This document shows, piece by piece, positions 44,694 to 53,674 of a DNA stretch of 64,000 nt. The stretch spans positions 1-64,000 of the forward strand of contig CAJYLO010000007.1 in NCBI GenBank assembly GCA_913776245.1, read 5' to 3'. The notes below the pieces were generated by a model that was not told where the DNA came from, searched no databases, and saw nothing but the letters and a program-made list of their open reading frames with translations. The position numbers were made by a program, and so were the translations under genes. Each line of letters starts with the position of its first letter. Positions within the stretch are counted from its first letter, which is position 1. The stretch comes from an uncultured Chryseobacterium sp. (GTDB lineage: Bacteria > Bacteroidota > Bacteroidia > Flavobacteriales > Weeksellaceae).

Positions 44694-46409
44694 TTATTTC
44701 ACTCCGTGCATCATTTTCTTAAGAATTGGTGACAAGAAAGCGAGTAAAACAGCAGCTATACCGCAAAGAACCACGAATACCATAAAGAATTCGAAAAGAT
44801 TATGAATCGTGAAGCCTGCGAATGTTGTATATTCTGTAGGTAATTGAGCTGTAGCAAAAGCTTTTGTCTGCTCAGGATTCAATGTTATTTTTTTGTCCAG
44901 AACATCCTGAAGATTAACGCCGATTTCCTGCGCTTTTGCAAATTTGTCCCCGGTTGCAGGGATGATTGCTCCCAAAGTTCCGGCTAATGCGTAACCTGCA
45001 GCATTCGCGATGAAAAATACACCGTATAGTAAAGATGAGAATCTTTTAGGTGCCAATTTGCCAACCAAAGACAATCCGATAGGTGATAGACAAAGTTCGC
45101 CCATCGTTTGGATCAGATAAAGTAAGATCAGCCATTTGATGGCCAATAATCCTGAGTTTCCAAGATCTTTTACATTATAAGCAATGATAAAATAAGATAG
45201 TGCGATCAAAGCCAAACCGATTGCCTGTTTCAATGGAGAAACCGGCTCTTTGCCTTTGGCTCTTAACTTATCCCAAAGTAAACTGAACGGTAAAGCCAAA
45301 AGAACCACGAAAAGTCCGTTGAAAATCTGAACCATTGAAGGCGGCATATCCCAGCCGAAAATGTTTCTGTCGGTTTGATTATCCGCAATGAATGTTAATG
45401 ATGAACCGGCCTGCTCAAACGCTGCCCAAAAGAAAATAATGAAGAAAGAAACAATATAAATTACCCAGATTCTTTGTCTTTCGATTTTATTTTCAGCAGA
45501 ACTCATAATCAGGAAAGCTAATGAAATCCCAGCTGCATAAATGAAAGGATAAATAATTCCTTTGATCAATTGTCCCATTTCCACAGAGTTGAATCCAAAT
45601 TCGCCTACCAGAAAGTATCTGAATACGAAGAAAAGGATCGCAAATAAAACGGTAGTAATTCCGATAGCACTTCCGGAGAATTTTGCGGTCTGAGCTTCTC
45701 CTTCTTCAAAGTCTTCGCTGGTGTTATTTTTAGGTAATCCTCCTATTGGTCTGCCTTCCGGTGTTACAACATATTTATTTTTAAGGATGAAGAATGTTAC
45801 AGTTCCGATGATCATTGCGATGGAAGCTGCAAGGAAACCCCATTTGAAGGCAAAGATATCTCTTACGCCGGATGCATCTTTCACGTCACCTACGTATGGG
45901 CAAATGAACTGACCCAAAAATGCGCCGATGTTGATTCCCATATAGAAAATCGTGAAGGCAGAATCCAATTTAGATTTTTCCTGTTTTGGATAAAGACTTC
46001 CCACCATTGACGAGATATTCGGCTTAAAAAATCCGTTTCCGAAAATGATAATGAAAAGCGCCAGCCACATCAGGCCTTTTGCGCCTCCGAGGTTGTCAGA
46101 AAAAGTAGATGCGCTCAGGAAAAGCAGAAACTGGCCAATAGCCATTAAACTTCCTCCAAGGATGATACAGTTTCTGTTTCCAAGATATTTATCAGAAATA
46201 AAACCTCCTAAAAGCGGTGTAAGATAACATAATGCTAAAAATCCACCGTAAATGATAGAAGCATCTGCTTCTCTTATCAACAGCGAGTTTACCATAAACA
46301 GTGTAAGCAAAGCCCGCATTCCGTAAAAGTTAAAACGCTCCCACATCTCTGTGCCAAAAAGCACCCACAATCCTTTAGGATGTTTTGAATTAGTCTGAAC
46401 TGTATCCAT
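44694..46409 (-). CDS. POT-family proton-coupled peptide transporter, copy 2
   Basis: A 571-residue POT transporter. It has EMWERFNFYGMRALLTLFM near the start (ExxER), LTPLLGGFISDKYLG, FGNGFFKPNISSMVGSLY and DSAFTIFYMGINIGAFLGQ. Compared with copy 1 it has extra residues in the central loop (about 225-245) and a C-terminal insert. A TATATTTG minus-7 box lies 33 bases upstream, so it has its own promoter. Substrate range may differ from the other copies; nothing in the sequence says how. Confidence 0.92.
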   Translation of the reverse strand: MDTVQTNSKHPKGLWVLFGTEMWERFNFYGMRALLTLFMVNSLLIREADASIIYGGFLALCYLTPLLGGFISDKYLGNRNCIILGGSLMAIGQFLLFLSASTFSDNLGGAKGLMWLALFIIIFGNGFFKPNISSMVGSLYPKQEKSKLDSAFTIFYMGINIGAFLGQFICPYVGDVKDASGVRDIFAFKWGFLAASIAMIIGTVTFFILKNKYVVTPEGRPIGGLPKNNTSEDFEEGEAQTAKFSGSAIGITTVLFAILFFVFRYFLVGEFGFNSVEMGQLIKGIIYPFIYAAGISLAFLIMSSAENKIERQRIWVIYIVSFFIIFFWAAFEQAGSSLTFIADNQTDRNIFGWDMPPSMVQIFNGLFVVLLALPFSLLWDKLRAKGKEPVSPLKQAIGLALIALSYFIIAYNVKDLGNSGLLAIKWLILLYLIQTMGELCLSPIGLSLVGKLAPKRFSSLLYGVFFIANAAGYALAGTLGAIIPATGDKFAKAQEIGVNLQDVLDKKITLNPEQTKAFATAQLPTEYTTFAGFTIHNLFEFFMVFVVLCGIAAVLLAFLSPILKKMMHGVK

Positions 46410-46441
46410 ATAAATTAATTGTTAAATTTTCTTAAAGGTAA

Positions 46442-46449
46442 CAAATATA
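46442..46449 (-). promoter_or_regulatory. Minus-7 box TATATTTG of POT copy 2
   Basis: Minus-strand TATATTTG fits TAnnTTTG and gives a leader of about 25-30 bases. Confidence 0.5.
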
Positions 46450-46530
46450 GTTTTTTTTCATAAACGGTAACGTTAAATTGCAGATTGTAACCAAACTTTT
46501 ATCAATTACCATTTATCTGCAATAAACTAT

Positions 46531-47022
46531 ATGGAAATAAAATCATCAGCTCCCGAAGACATCCGGAAGATTATGGAGTGTATTGACACTGCAAGACAAC
46601 TGATGCGTGACAGCGGGAATACAGTTCAGTGGACCAATGGCTATCCTTCTGAAGAATTAATGCTTGAGAATATTGAAAAAGGTTATAATTATTTGATAGT
46701 TGAAAATGATGAGCTGGTTGCCACCTTTGATTTTATTATTGGCAATGATCCTAATTATGCGTTAATAGAAAACGGACAATGGCTGAATGATGAACAATAC
46801 GGCGTTATCCATCGTCTGGCGTCCAATGGCAAAGTGAAAGGTGTAGCCCAATTCTGTTTCGAATGGTGTTTTTCCCAAATCCCGAATATCAGAATCGATA
46901 CGCACGAATCCAATATTGCTATGCAGAAAGTCCTGAAAAAACTCGGCTATAAACAATGCGGAATCATCTATGTTTCCGACGGAACGCCAAGATTAGCATT
47001 TCAAAAGATAAAATATTTGTAA
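46531..47022 (+). CDS. GNAT-family N-acetyltransferase
   Basis: A 163-residue protein with the GNAT fold: MEIKSSAPEDIRKIMECID start, then VIHRLASNGKVKGVAQFCFEW, and IRIDTHESNIAMQKVLKKLGYKQCGIIYV, the typical acetyl-CoA-binding/substrate strand. The usual Q/RxxGxG/A loop is replaced by NGKVKGV. It sits alone on the plus strand between POT copies 2 and 3 and appears to be a separate insertion into that array. Acceptor unknown. Confidence 0.82.
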   Translation: MEIKSSAPEDIRKIMECIDTARQLMRDSGNTVQWTNGYPSEELMLENIEKGYNYLIVENDELVATFDFIIGNDPNYALIENGQWLNDEQYGVIHRLASNGKVKGVAQFCFEWCFSQIPNIRIDTHESNIAMQKVLKKLGYKQCGIIYVSDGTPRLAFQKIKYL

Positions 47023-47152
47023 ACTCCTGTTAATGAATTAGAATCCTAACAGATTATGATTTGAACGGAATATGGCGGCAAATCCAGGTAAAGACATCCG
47101 CAAAATATTCCTTTTGCCAAGTGGCTGCTGTAAAGACTTTGCAGCGGTACTA

Positions 47153-47172
47153 AAATTGCAGGCCTGCAATTT
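47153..47172. repeat. Perfect 20-bp palindrome in a modular repeat region
   Basis: AAATTGCAGG followed by its exact reverse complement CCTGCAATTT. The surrounding 47100-47230 holds related words (GCCTGCAATTC at 47205-47215 and GTAAAAAGC twice), and 47240-47280 repeats ATCATTCATCAA. No protein-coding signal is evident between 47023 and 47293. Confidence 0.6.
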
Positions 47173-47293
47173 GTAAAAAGCTGGGCAGCATTTGGTAAAA
47201 AGCACGCCTGCAATTCTGAGAAAGATGCCCAACATTTTTGTCAATGATCATTCATCAACATCAACTATCATTCATCAATCATCATTTATAATA

Positions 47294-48964
47294 TCAATGT
47301 CCGCTTTCTCTCATTATTTTATTCAATCTTTTCAGCATCATCAATCCTAATAATGTTGCGAAAATCAGCAATCCGAAATTAACCAGGAAATAATTAGCCT
47401 TGTTGTCATAATTGTACCAAGTGCTGGCAAGGATGCCGGACAGTTTGTTCCCGACTGAGTTGGCAAGGAAAAATCCGCCCATCATCAACGCTGTTAATCT
47501 GGCCGGAGATAGTTTGGAAACAAATGACAATCCCATCGGCGACAAACAAAGTTCACCGATTGTTACGACACCATAACCTGCAACCAGCCAAAGCGCAGAG
47601 ACTTTTTCCGCGCCATTGTTTCCGGCGTAAACCGCAGCAACCATTACCAGACAGGATAAGCTGGTGATGAATAGCCCCAAAACAATTTTAGTGGGAGTCA
47701 GAGGTTCTTTTCCCCGTTTTCTCAGCATTGCCCAAAAAGCGACAATCACGGGCGTTAAAGCAATGACCCAGAAGGGATTTATAGATTGGAAGAGTTCTGT
47801 GTTATACAGGAAAACCGGTTTGCCGGAATTGGATTCCAATTCTGCTCTTTTTGCCGGCGAAACGTTTCTAAAATAAATATCTTTTCCTGTTTCCTTCAAA
47901 GTTTTGCCATCATCATCTTTCTGCGAGCGGAACTGATCGTCAAAAACAGGAGTTTCTTTGTCAGCATAGTTTTTTTCTTCTACAAGAAAAAGTGAGGCCA
48001 GAGGTTTCTCTACCTTTTCCGAAACACTTCTGTCTGTATAATAATTTGCCCATCTTGTGAGCGCAGTTCCGTTTTGTTTGAAAACCGCCCAGAAAAACAT
48101 ACTGATCAGGAATATCGAAAGTAATGCGCCAATTGCAGGCTTTTCCACTGGATTTGATCTGAAATAAAGTGAGACATAAAAGTAAATCACGGGAACACAG
48201 GCAAAAATAAATGCATCAGTATTAGTGCTTCCGAATATATTGGTACCTGAAATCATCGTCGGGACAAACCAGCCGATAACGCCGGCAAGAATAGCAGGAA
48301 CAAATACCTTCATCAGGATTTCTGATAATTTGGTATCGCCTTCCTGTTTTGGCTTCATCTGCGCTGCGTGGATGTAATGTTTTCTGCCAATGGTAAAAAT
48401 TACCAAGCCAAGCAACATTCCCACGCCGGCTGTAATGAAGGCTTCGCCCCAGCCGAATTTATTGCGCATAAAAGCGGCGATAATATTACAAATAAACGCT
48501 CCGATATTGATTCCCATATAGAAAATATTGTAACCGGAATCTTTATTGGCTTTATATGGTTCTTCGGAATAAAGATTTCCCAAAAGTGTAGAAATGGTTG
48601 GCTTGAAAAAGCCATTGCCGATAATAATCAATGCTAGTGAGCCGTAAAACAAAGGCAGGTCTTTGAAAATCCCGACACCGATGTAACCGGCCGCCATCAA
48701 AACACCACCGAGATAAATGGATTTGATGTAGCCTAAGACCCTGTCGGCTAAAAATCCGCCAAGAAAAGGCGTGAGATAAGTCAATGCTATGAAAGTCCCG
48801 AAAATATCGTCGGCATCTTTGTCAGGAATTCCCAAGCCTCCGGCCACACCTTGCGGCTCTATTAAATAAAGCACAAAAATGCCGAGGATCAAATAGTAAC
48901 CGAAACGTTCCCACATCTCGGTAAAAAACAAATAAGGTAACCCTTTAGGATGTTTAGCTTTCAT
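47294..48964 (-). CDS. POT-family proton-coupled peptide transporter, copy 3
   Basis: A 556-residue POT transporter starting at ATG 48964 (MKAKHPKGLPYLFFTEMWER). ExxER is in EMWERFGYYLILG, then LTPFLGGFLADRVLG, GNGFFKPTISTLLGNLY and DSGYNIFYMGINIGAFI. It has a long hydrophilic insert of about 60-70 residues in the central loop (from EKNYADKETPVFDD to GKPVFLYNTELF). It is more diverged from copies 1 and 2, so the array probably combines old paralogs. Confidence 0.9.
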   Translation of the reverse strand: MKAKHPKGLPYLFFTEMWERFGYYLILGIFVLYLIEPQGVAGGLGIPDKDADDIFGTFIALTYLTPFLGGFLADRVLGYIKSIYLGGVLMAAGYIGVGIFKDLPLFYGSLALIIIGNGFFKPTISTLLGNLYSEEPYKANKDSGYNIFYMGINIGAFICNIIAAFMRNKFGWGEAFITAGVGMLLGLVIFTIGRKHYIHAAQMKPKQEGDTKLSEILMKVFVPAILAGVIGWFVPTMISGTNIFGSTNTDAFIFACVPVIYFYVSLYFRSNPVEKPAIGALLSIFLISMFFWAVFKQNGTALTRWANYYTDRSVSEKVEKPLASLFLVEEKNYADKETPVFDDQFRSQKDDDGKTLKETGKDIYFRNVSPAKRAELESNSGKPVFLYNTELFQSINPFWVIALTPVIVAFWAMLRKRGKEPLTPTKIVLGLFITSLSCLVMVAAVYAGNNGAEKVSALWLVAGYGVVTIGELCLSPMGLSFVSKLSPARLTALMMGGFFLANSVGNKLSGILASTWYNYDNKANYFLVNFGLLIFATLLGLMMLKRLNKIMRESGH

Positions 48965-49073
48965 AAGCAACTGTTTATTTTTGTCTTTAGTTCTTATGCG
49001 ATCACAATTTATGATTGCATAACTTTAATTTTTCACAATGTCCCAAAAATAGGATTTTATATTTAATAATTAA

Positions 49074-49099
49074 AAAGCCTTTCAGATTTGAAAGGCTTT
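49074..49099 (-). terminator. Terminator of the S9 peptidase unit
   Basis: AAAGCCTTTCA (49074-49084) pairs with TGAAAGGCTTT (49089-49099), loop GATT. On the minus strand a T-run follows, seven bases after the stop at 49106. Confidence 0.85.
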
Positions 49100-49105
49100 C
49101 CGTTG

Positions 49106-49813
49106 TTATTTCTTTGTTTCCATCGGCGGAGGCGGAGAAGTGTATTGAGTATTATCTTTAGTCGCTGCTCTCTGAGCTTTCACCAAGCCGTTGATAAGGT
49201 CAGACATTTCTGCTTTATACTTTTCAAATTCTTTCTCGTATGTAAAAGCGACAACATTGCAGTATCCGTCTTCTGTTAAGTAATAATTACCAATATAATG
49301 AAAGTCCATTCCTTTTGTATTAAGCGAATAATCTATATATAGTACGGGAATCCCATTCACTGTGCGATATTCAGATGCGTTAAGCTTAAAATAATCTGAT
49401 TTGGCCTGTACTGAGGATAAAATTATATCTCTTAAGTTTTTTAATGTCTGAACCGGAGCATTTTCGGACATAAGACAGGCTAAAACCATCAGGTTTTGAT
49501 TATTCAGATTCTGGAAAGTATATTCAGCAGTTGGCAAAACCGCCATTTTAATTGTCTTCCATTTTTTTGGATTAAAATAGATCCCGGCATCTACTTTTTT
49601 ACTTTTTAAAAGAAAGGTTGCAAGGTCGGATTTGGTAATTGCCGTTTCGTTAGTTGATATGTTGTCAAGCGTTTTTTCATCACTTTCGTTCACAAAGCGC
49701 CAAGTCTTGTTGTCAAAGAGAACCACTTCTTTACCGTCTTCTGTTAAAGCTTTCGTTTGCGAAAACAAAGATGAGGAAACTATAGAACAAACAATTAATA
49801 TTAATTTTTTCAT
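49106..49813 (-). CDS. Secreted protein of unknown function, downstream of the S9 peptidase
   Basis: A 235-residue protein with signal peptide KKLILIVCSIVSSSLFSQ. Its start LTEDGKEVVLFDNKTWRFV recalls small SH3-like beta domains often found at the N-terminus of Bacteroidota periplasmic proteins; the remainder (DAGIYFNPKKWKTIKM...FHYIGNYYLTEDGYCNVVAFT) I do not recognise. It ends with a proline-rich tail SPPPPMETKK. Its ATG overlaps the peptidase stop by one base (TAATG), so it is translationally coupled to it. Confidence 0.7.
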   Translation of the reverse strand: MKKLILIVCSIVSSSLFSQTKALTEDGKEVVLFDNKTWRFVNESDEKTLDNISTNETAITKSDLATFLLKSKKVDAGIYFNPKKWKTIKMAVLPTAEYTFQNLNNQNLMVLACLMSENAPVQTLKNLRDIILSSVQAKSDYFKLNASEYRTVNGIPVLYIDYSLNTKGMDFHYIGNYYLTEDGYCNVVAFTYEKEFEKYKAEMSDLINGLVKAQRAATKDNTQYTSPPPPMETKK

Positions 49814-51951
49814 TACAAATTCTCCAAAATAAAATTGGTCATCTTCTCATAAAGCTGAGGTCTGGTTTGTCCGCCATAAATACCGTGGTTTTTATCCGGA
49901 TAAGCCATAAAATCAAACTGCTTTTTGTTCTGAATCAATGCCTCAGAAAATTCCATAGAATTCTGGAAATGAACATTGTCATCGGCAGTTCCGTGGATCA
50001 GCAAAAATTTCCCTTTCAATAAGTTGGCAAAAGTGGTTGGCGAATTCTGGTCATAACCGTCAGCATTTTCCTGCGGCGTCTGTAGGAATCTTTCGGTGTA
50101 GATGCTGTCATAATATCTCCAATTGGTAACCGGCGCCACAGCAATTCCCATTTTGAAAACATCGGCACCTTTCGTCATTGCCAAAGAACTCATATAGCCG
50201 CCAAAACTCCAACCGAAAATCCCGATTCTTGTCTTGTCAATATAAGACTGATTTCCAAACCATTTGGCGGCGGTAATCTGATCTTCTATTTCGTATTTGC
50301 CTAATTGCTTGTAAGTTACTTTTTTAAATTTTGCGCCTTTATAGCCTGTTCCACGCCCGTCTACACAAGCCACAATGTAACCCTTCTGAGCCAGCATTTC
50401 GAACCAGATGCCGTTTCCGCCGTCCCAGGAATTGGATACCTGCTGAGAACCAGGACCGGAATACTGAAACATAAATAACGGATATTTTTTATTCGGGTCA
50501 AAGTTTTTTGGTTTGATGATCCACGCGTTCAATTGGTCGCCAACTGTGTTTGGAATAGTAATAAATTCTTTTGTGACAAAATTATCTTTCTGAAGCCTGG
50601 AAAGCAGCTCATTATTATTCTGAAGCTCTTTGATTTCCTTTCCAGAAGCATCTTTTAGAACATATTTATAAGGTGTTCCAGCTGTGGAATTGGTATTGAT
50701 GAAATAATTAAAAGACTTGCTGAAACTTGCCGAATTATTGCCTTCCGGATAAGAAACCAAGGTGGTTTTTCCTGAGTTGATGTTTAGCTTAGAAACGACT
50801 TTGTTGAGACTTCCCTTTTCAGTGGTCTGGATATAAGCTTCCTTAGTCTTTGGGTTGTAACCATAGTAATCTGTGATTTCCCAGTTGCCTTTGGAAACCT
50901 GGCTTTTCAGTTTGCCGGTTTTATCATACCAGTAAAGATGTCTGAAGCCATCTCTTTCCGATGCCCAAAGAAAAGAATTGTCATCCAGAAATTCCATTGT
51001 CAGGTTATCTGTATCAATCCAGGCGGGATCCGTTTCTGAGAATAACTTAGTAACGTTTCCGGATTTTGTGTCCACTTTCAGAAGATCCACTTTATTCTGA
51101 TGCCTGTTAGACGTTGCGATCACGATTTCATTAGAATCATTGGTCTGGAAAATCTGTGGAATATAATAATTCTCGAAGTTTCCAAGATTGAGCTGCGATA
51201 TTTTCCCTGAAGAAAGCTGATAAAGCTGCGCAGAAACTGTGGAATTGGTTTCTCCGGCTTTTGGGTACTTGTAACGCATCTCAGTCGGATAAAGCGATTT
51301 TCCATAAATAGGAATGTATATTTCCGGAACTGCAGATTCATCGAATCTCACAAAAACGATCGCATCGCCCGCCTTGTTCCACTGGTAATAATCTGCGTGA
51401 GAAAATTCTTCTTCATAAACCCAATCTCCCAAACCATTGAGGATGGCGTTTTTCTTCCCATCATTGGTGATTTGCGTGATTTTCCCAGATGACAAATCCT
51501 GATAAAACAAATTATTGTCTACTATGAATGCAACTTTGCTTCCGTCCGGGGAAAATTTTGGTTCCTGTATCCAGTTTCCGTTGTTTAAGGGCATTACTTT
51601 ATTGGATTTTAAATCCCTGACATCAAATTTCCCTAAAAAAGAATGTCTGTAAATATCCTGACTCTCTTTTTGAAGCAAAAGCTTAGATTCGTCAGCAGAG
51701 AAAATATAAGATTCGAAACTGCCGTCTACGATGTTTCCGACCTTCTGAAATGTTTTGTAGCTGTATTTGGCAATGCCGTCTTTTTCTATAGTGGCGTAAT
51801 TTTCACCATCGTTCAGGGATGCAATTCCTGCGATGCCTTTTCCACGGTAATATCCGGAGTAGATTTTATCTAATGTAATTTCCTGTGCGTTAGTGTTTTG
51901 TGAGAAAACTGCTGTTAGCAAGACAACAGAAACAAGGATTTTTTTGTTCAT
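49813..51951 (-). CDS. S9-family peptidase, DPP-IV-like
   Basis: A 712-residue exported peptidase (signal MNKKILVSVVLLTAVFSQ). The N-terminal beta-propeller contains WVYEEEF (Glu180-182), the double-Glu that anchors the N-terminus in DPP-IV. The alpha/beta hydrolase domain has FGWSFGGYMSS with catalytic Ser582, later Asp in HGTADDNVHF and His in YPDKNHGIYGG. DPP-IV removes X-Pro/X-Ala dipeptides from peptides. Next to POT transporters this would feed dipeptides into the cell, though that link is inference. Confidence 0.92.
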   Translation of the reverse strand: MNKKILVSVVLLTAVFSQNTNAQEITLDKIYSGYYRGKGIAGIASLNDGENYATIEKDGIAKYSYKTFQKVGNIVDGSFESYIFSADESKLLLQKESQDIYRHSFLGKFDVRDLKSNKVMPLNNGNWIQEPKFSPDGSKVAFIVDNNLFYQDLSSGKITQITNDGKKNAILNGLGDWVYEEEFSHADYYQWNKAGDAIVFVRFDESAVPEIYIPIYGKSLYPTEMRYKYPKAGETNSTVSAQLYQLSSGKISQLNLGNFENYYIPQIFQTNDSNEIVIATSNRHQNKVDLLKVDTKSGNVTKLFSETDPAWIDTDNLTMEFLDDNSFLWASERDGFRHLYWYDKTGKLKSQVSKGNWEITDYYGYNPKTKEAYIQTTEKGSLNKVVSKLNINSGKTTLVSYPEGNNSASFSKSFNYFINTNSTAGTPYKYVLKDASGKEIKELQNNNELLSRLQKDNFVTKEFITIPNTVGDQLNAWIIKPKNFDPNKKYPLFMFQYSGPGSQQVSNSWDGGNGIWFEMLAQKGYIVACVDGRGTGYKGAKFKKVTYKQLGKYEIEDQITAAKWFGNQSYIDKTRIGIFGWSFGGYMSSLAMTKGADVFKMGIAVAPVTNWRYYDSIYTERFLQTPQENADGYDQNSPTTFANLLKGKFLLIHGTADDNVHFQNSMEFSEALIQNKKQFDFMAYPDKNHGIYGGQTRPQLYEKMTNFILENL

Positions 51952-52051
51952 TACTTTACTTATATTGGATTAACAAATCTTTCAGGGTTTCCAAATTTTT
52001 ACGAATTGTAAATATAATTATTTTTCTGTGTGATAAGTTTAATTCTTCCTC

Positions 52052-52084
52052 AAACCTCACAGGTTTTCAAAACCTGTGAGGTTT
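52052..52084. terminator. Perfect hairpin, repeat-like, upstream of trhO and after the S9 gene start
   Basis: AAACCTCACAGGTTT pairs with its complement in a 15-base stem, loop TCA, then TTTT. It lies between divergent genes (S9 peptidase minus, trhO plus), so it ends no obvious transcript and may be an intergenic repeat rather than a terminator. It is part of the 352-base gap 51952-52303, which otherwise holds element E, a minus-7 box and no gene. Confidence 0.6.
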
Positions 52085-52114
52085 TTCTAGCGTGTGAAAA
52101 ATTGAATCGCAACT

Positions 52115-52218
52115 GCGTGAGGGATAGTAGTGGAAATCCTTTTCTGTTTATAAAACAGAAAAGATTGTAACGGATAGCCCGGCCCGGGATGTGGCCTTAG
52201 TGTTGGAGAGGGTCACGC
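52115..52218 (+). repeat. Structured intergenic element, copy E
   Basis: The outer stem GCGTGA (52115-52120) pairs with TCACGC (52213-52218). The inner arm ATCCTTTTCTGTTT (52136-52149) pairs with AAACAGAAAAGAT (52153-52165), loop ATA, with the same bulged C as copy A. The conserved flanks TAGTGGAA before and AACGGATAGCCCGG after occupy the same places as in the other copies. Confidence 0.72.
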
Positions 52219-52262
52219 CCAAAAAATGATAACTATCAAACAAAAATATCGGCCGAATTTCT

Positions 52263-52270
52263 TATATTTG
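52263..52270 (+). promoter_or_regulatory. Minus-7 box TATATTTG of trhO
   Basis: TATATTTG lies 33 bases before the ATG at 52304 and downstream of the possible earlier start at 52226, so it excludes that start. Confidence 0.55.
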
Positions 52271-52303
52271 CGCCATTATTTTTCTCACTTAAACGTTTAT
52301 AGC

Positions 52304-53662
52304 ATGCAACTGTACAACACCTTAAGCGCAGAAGAAAGAGCTCGACTTATCGATGAGGCCGGACAAGAACGCCTTACACTGTCTTTCTATGCGTACGCCA
52401 AAATTGAAGATCCCAAAAAATTTCGTGACGACTTATTTATAGCCTGGAACGCGCTTGATGCACTCGGCCGTATATATGTGGCACACGAAGGAATCAATGC
52501 CCAGATGAGTGTCCCTGCGGAGAATTTTGACGCTTTCCGGGAAACGCTGGAAGTATATGATTTTATGAAAGGTATCCGCCTGAATGTAGCTGTGGAGCAG
52601 GATAATCATTCGTTTTTAAAACTGACAATTAAGGTTCGAAATAAAATTGTAGCCGATGGATTGAATGATAAAACTTTTGACGTAACGAACAAAGGCATCC
52701 ATCTAAAGGCGAAGGAGTTCAATTCTTTGTTGGAAGATCCTAATACCATCGTGGTAGATTTCAGAAATCACTATGAAAGTGAAGTTGGCCATTTTGAGGG
52801 CGCTATTACACCTGATGTTGAAAATTTCAGAGAAAGCCTGCCGATTATTAATGAACAATTACAGGATTATAAGGAAGATAAAAACCTTTTGATGTATTGC
52901 ACGGGCGGAATTCGCTGTGAAAAAGCGAGCGCTTACTTCAAACACCAGGGTTTTAAGAATGTCTATCAACTGGAAGGCGGAATTATAGAATATACCCGTC
53001 AGATCAAAGAAGAAGGTATTGAAAGCAAATTCATTGGGAAGAACTTTGTTTTTGACCACCGTTTAGGCGAGAGAATCACAGACGATATTATTTCGCAATG
53101 CCATCAATGCGGGAAACCTTGTGATAATCATACCAACTGTGCGAATGATGCCTGTCACTTGTTGTTCATCCAATGTGATGAGTGTAAGGCCGCAATGGAA
53201 AACTGCTGCTCCACAGAGTGCCAGGAAACCATTCATCTGCCTTGGGAAGAGCAGGTTGCTAAAAGAAAAGGCTTGCAAGTCGGGAACAAGATTTTCCGGA
53301 AAGGCAAGTCTGAAGCGCTGAAATTCAAAAAATCCGGTAATCTTCCGGATAAACCGCTTGCTAAGGCTGAAACCAAAGATATCCGTCATAAAATTAAGGT
53401 AAAGAAAACATTAGTAGGAAAGGCTGAACATTATTTTTCCAAATCCAAAATCGCTCAGTTCCTTATAGAAAATAATGGACTTTCTGTAGGCGACAAGGTT
53501 TTGATCTCTGGCCCTACAACCGGTGAGCAGGAGATTACTGTTGAAAAGATATTTGTTAACGGCGGCTTTAGTGACTCGGCAAAAGTTGGCGATCAGATTA
53601 CTTTTGAGCTGCCATTCAGGGTCCGTTTATCTGATAAGTTATACAAAATCGACCAGAATTAG
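52304..53662 (+). CDS. trhO: tRNA U34 hydroxylase TrhO with extra C-terminal domain
   Basis: A 452-residue protein starting MQLYNTLSAEERARL. Residues about 1-250 are the TrhO/YceA rhodanese family that adds the 5-hydroxyl of ho5U at wobble U34, with the catalytic Cys199 in LMYCTGGIRCEKA. A Cys cluster follows: CHQCGKPCDNHTNCANDACH and CDECKAAMENCCSTEC. The last about 80 residues (370-452: VGKAEHYFSKSKIAQFLIEN, VGDKVLISGPTTGEQEITVE, GDQITFELPFRVR) resemble the small barrel that ends U32-peptidase family proteins. The family is usually nearer 320-350 residues, so this form is extended. Confidence 0.88.
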   Translation: MQLYNTLSAEERARLIDEAGQERLTLSFYAYAKIEDPKKFRDDLFIAWNALDALGRIYVAHEGINAQMSVPAENFDAFRETLEVYDFMKGIRLNVAVEQDNHSFLKLTIKVRNKIVADGLNDKTFDVTNKGIHLKAKEFNSLLEDPNTIVVDFRNHYESEVGHFEGAITPDVENFRESLPIINEQLQDYKEDKNLLMYCTGGIRCEKASAYFKHQGFKNVYQLEGGIIEYTRQIKEEGIESKFIGKNFVFDHRLGERITDDIISQCHQCGKPCDNHTNCANDACHLLFIQCDECKAAMENCCSTECQETIHLPWEEQVAKRKGLQVGNKIFRKGKSEALKFKKSGNLPDKPLAKAETKDIRHKIKVKKTLVGKAEHYFSKSKIAQFLIENNGLSVGDKVLISGPTTGEQEITVEKIFVNGGFSDSAKVGDQITFELPFRVRLSDKLYKIDQN

Positions 53663-53674
53663 TCACATTTTGAT

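Noticed and set aside
47023-47293. Possible CRISPR array because of short repeated words
   Set aside because: Repeats are irregular in length and spacing, with no uniform spacers and no cas genes in the window.
52226-52303. Earlier start for trhO, 26 residues upstream
   Set aside because: It precedes the TATATTTG box, so it is not in the mRNA if that promoter is used; residues are not TrhO-like.
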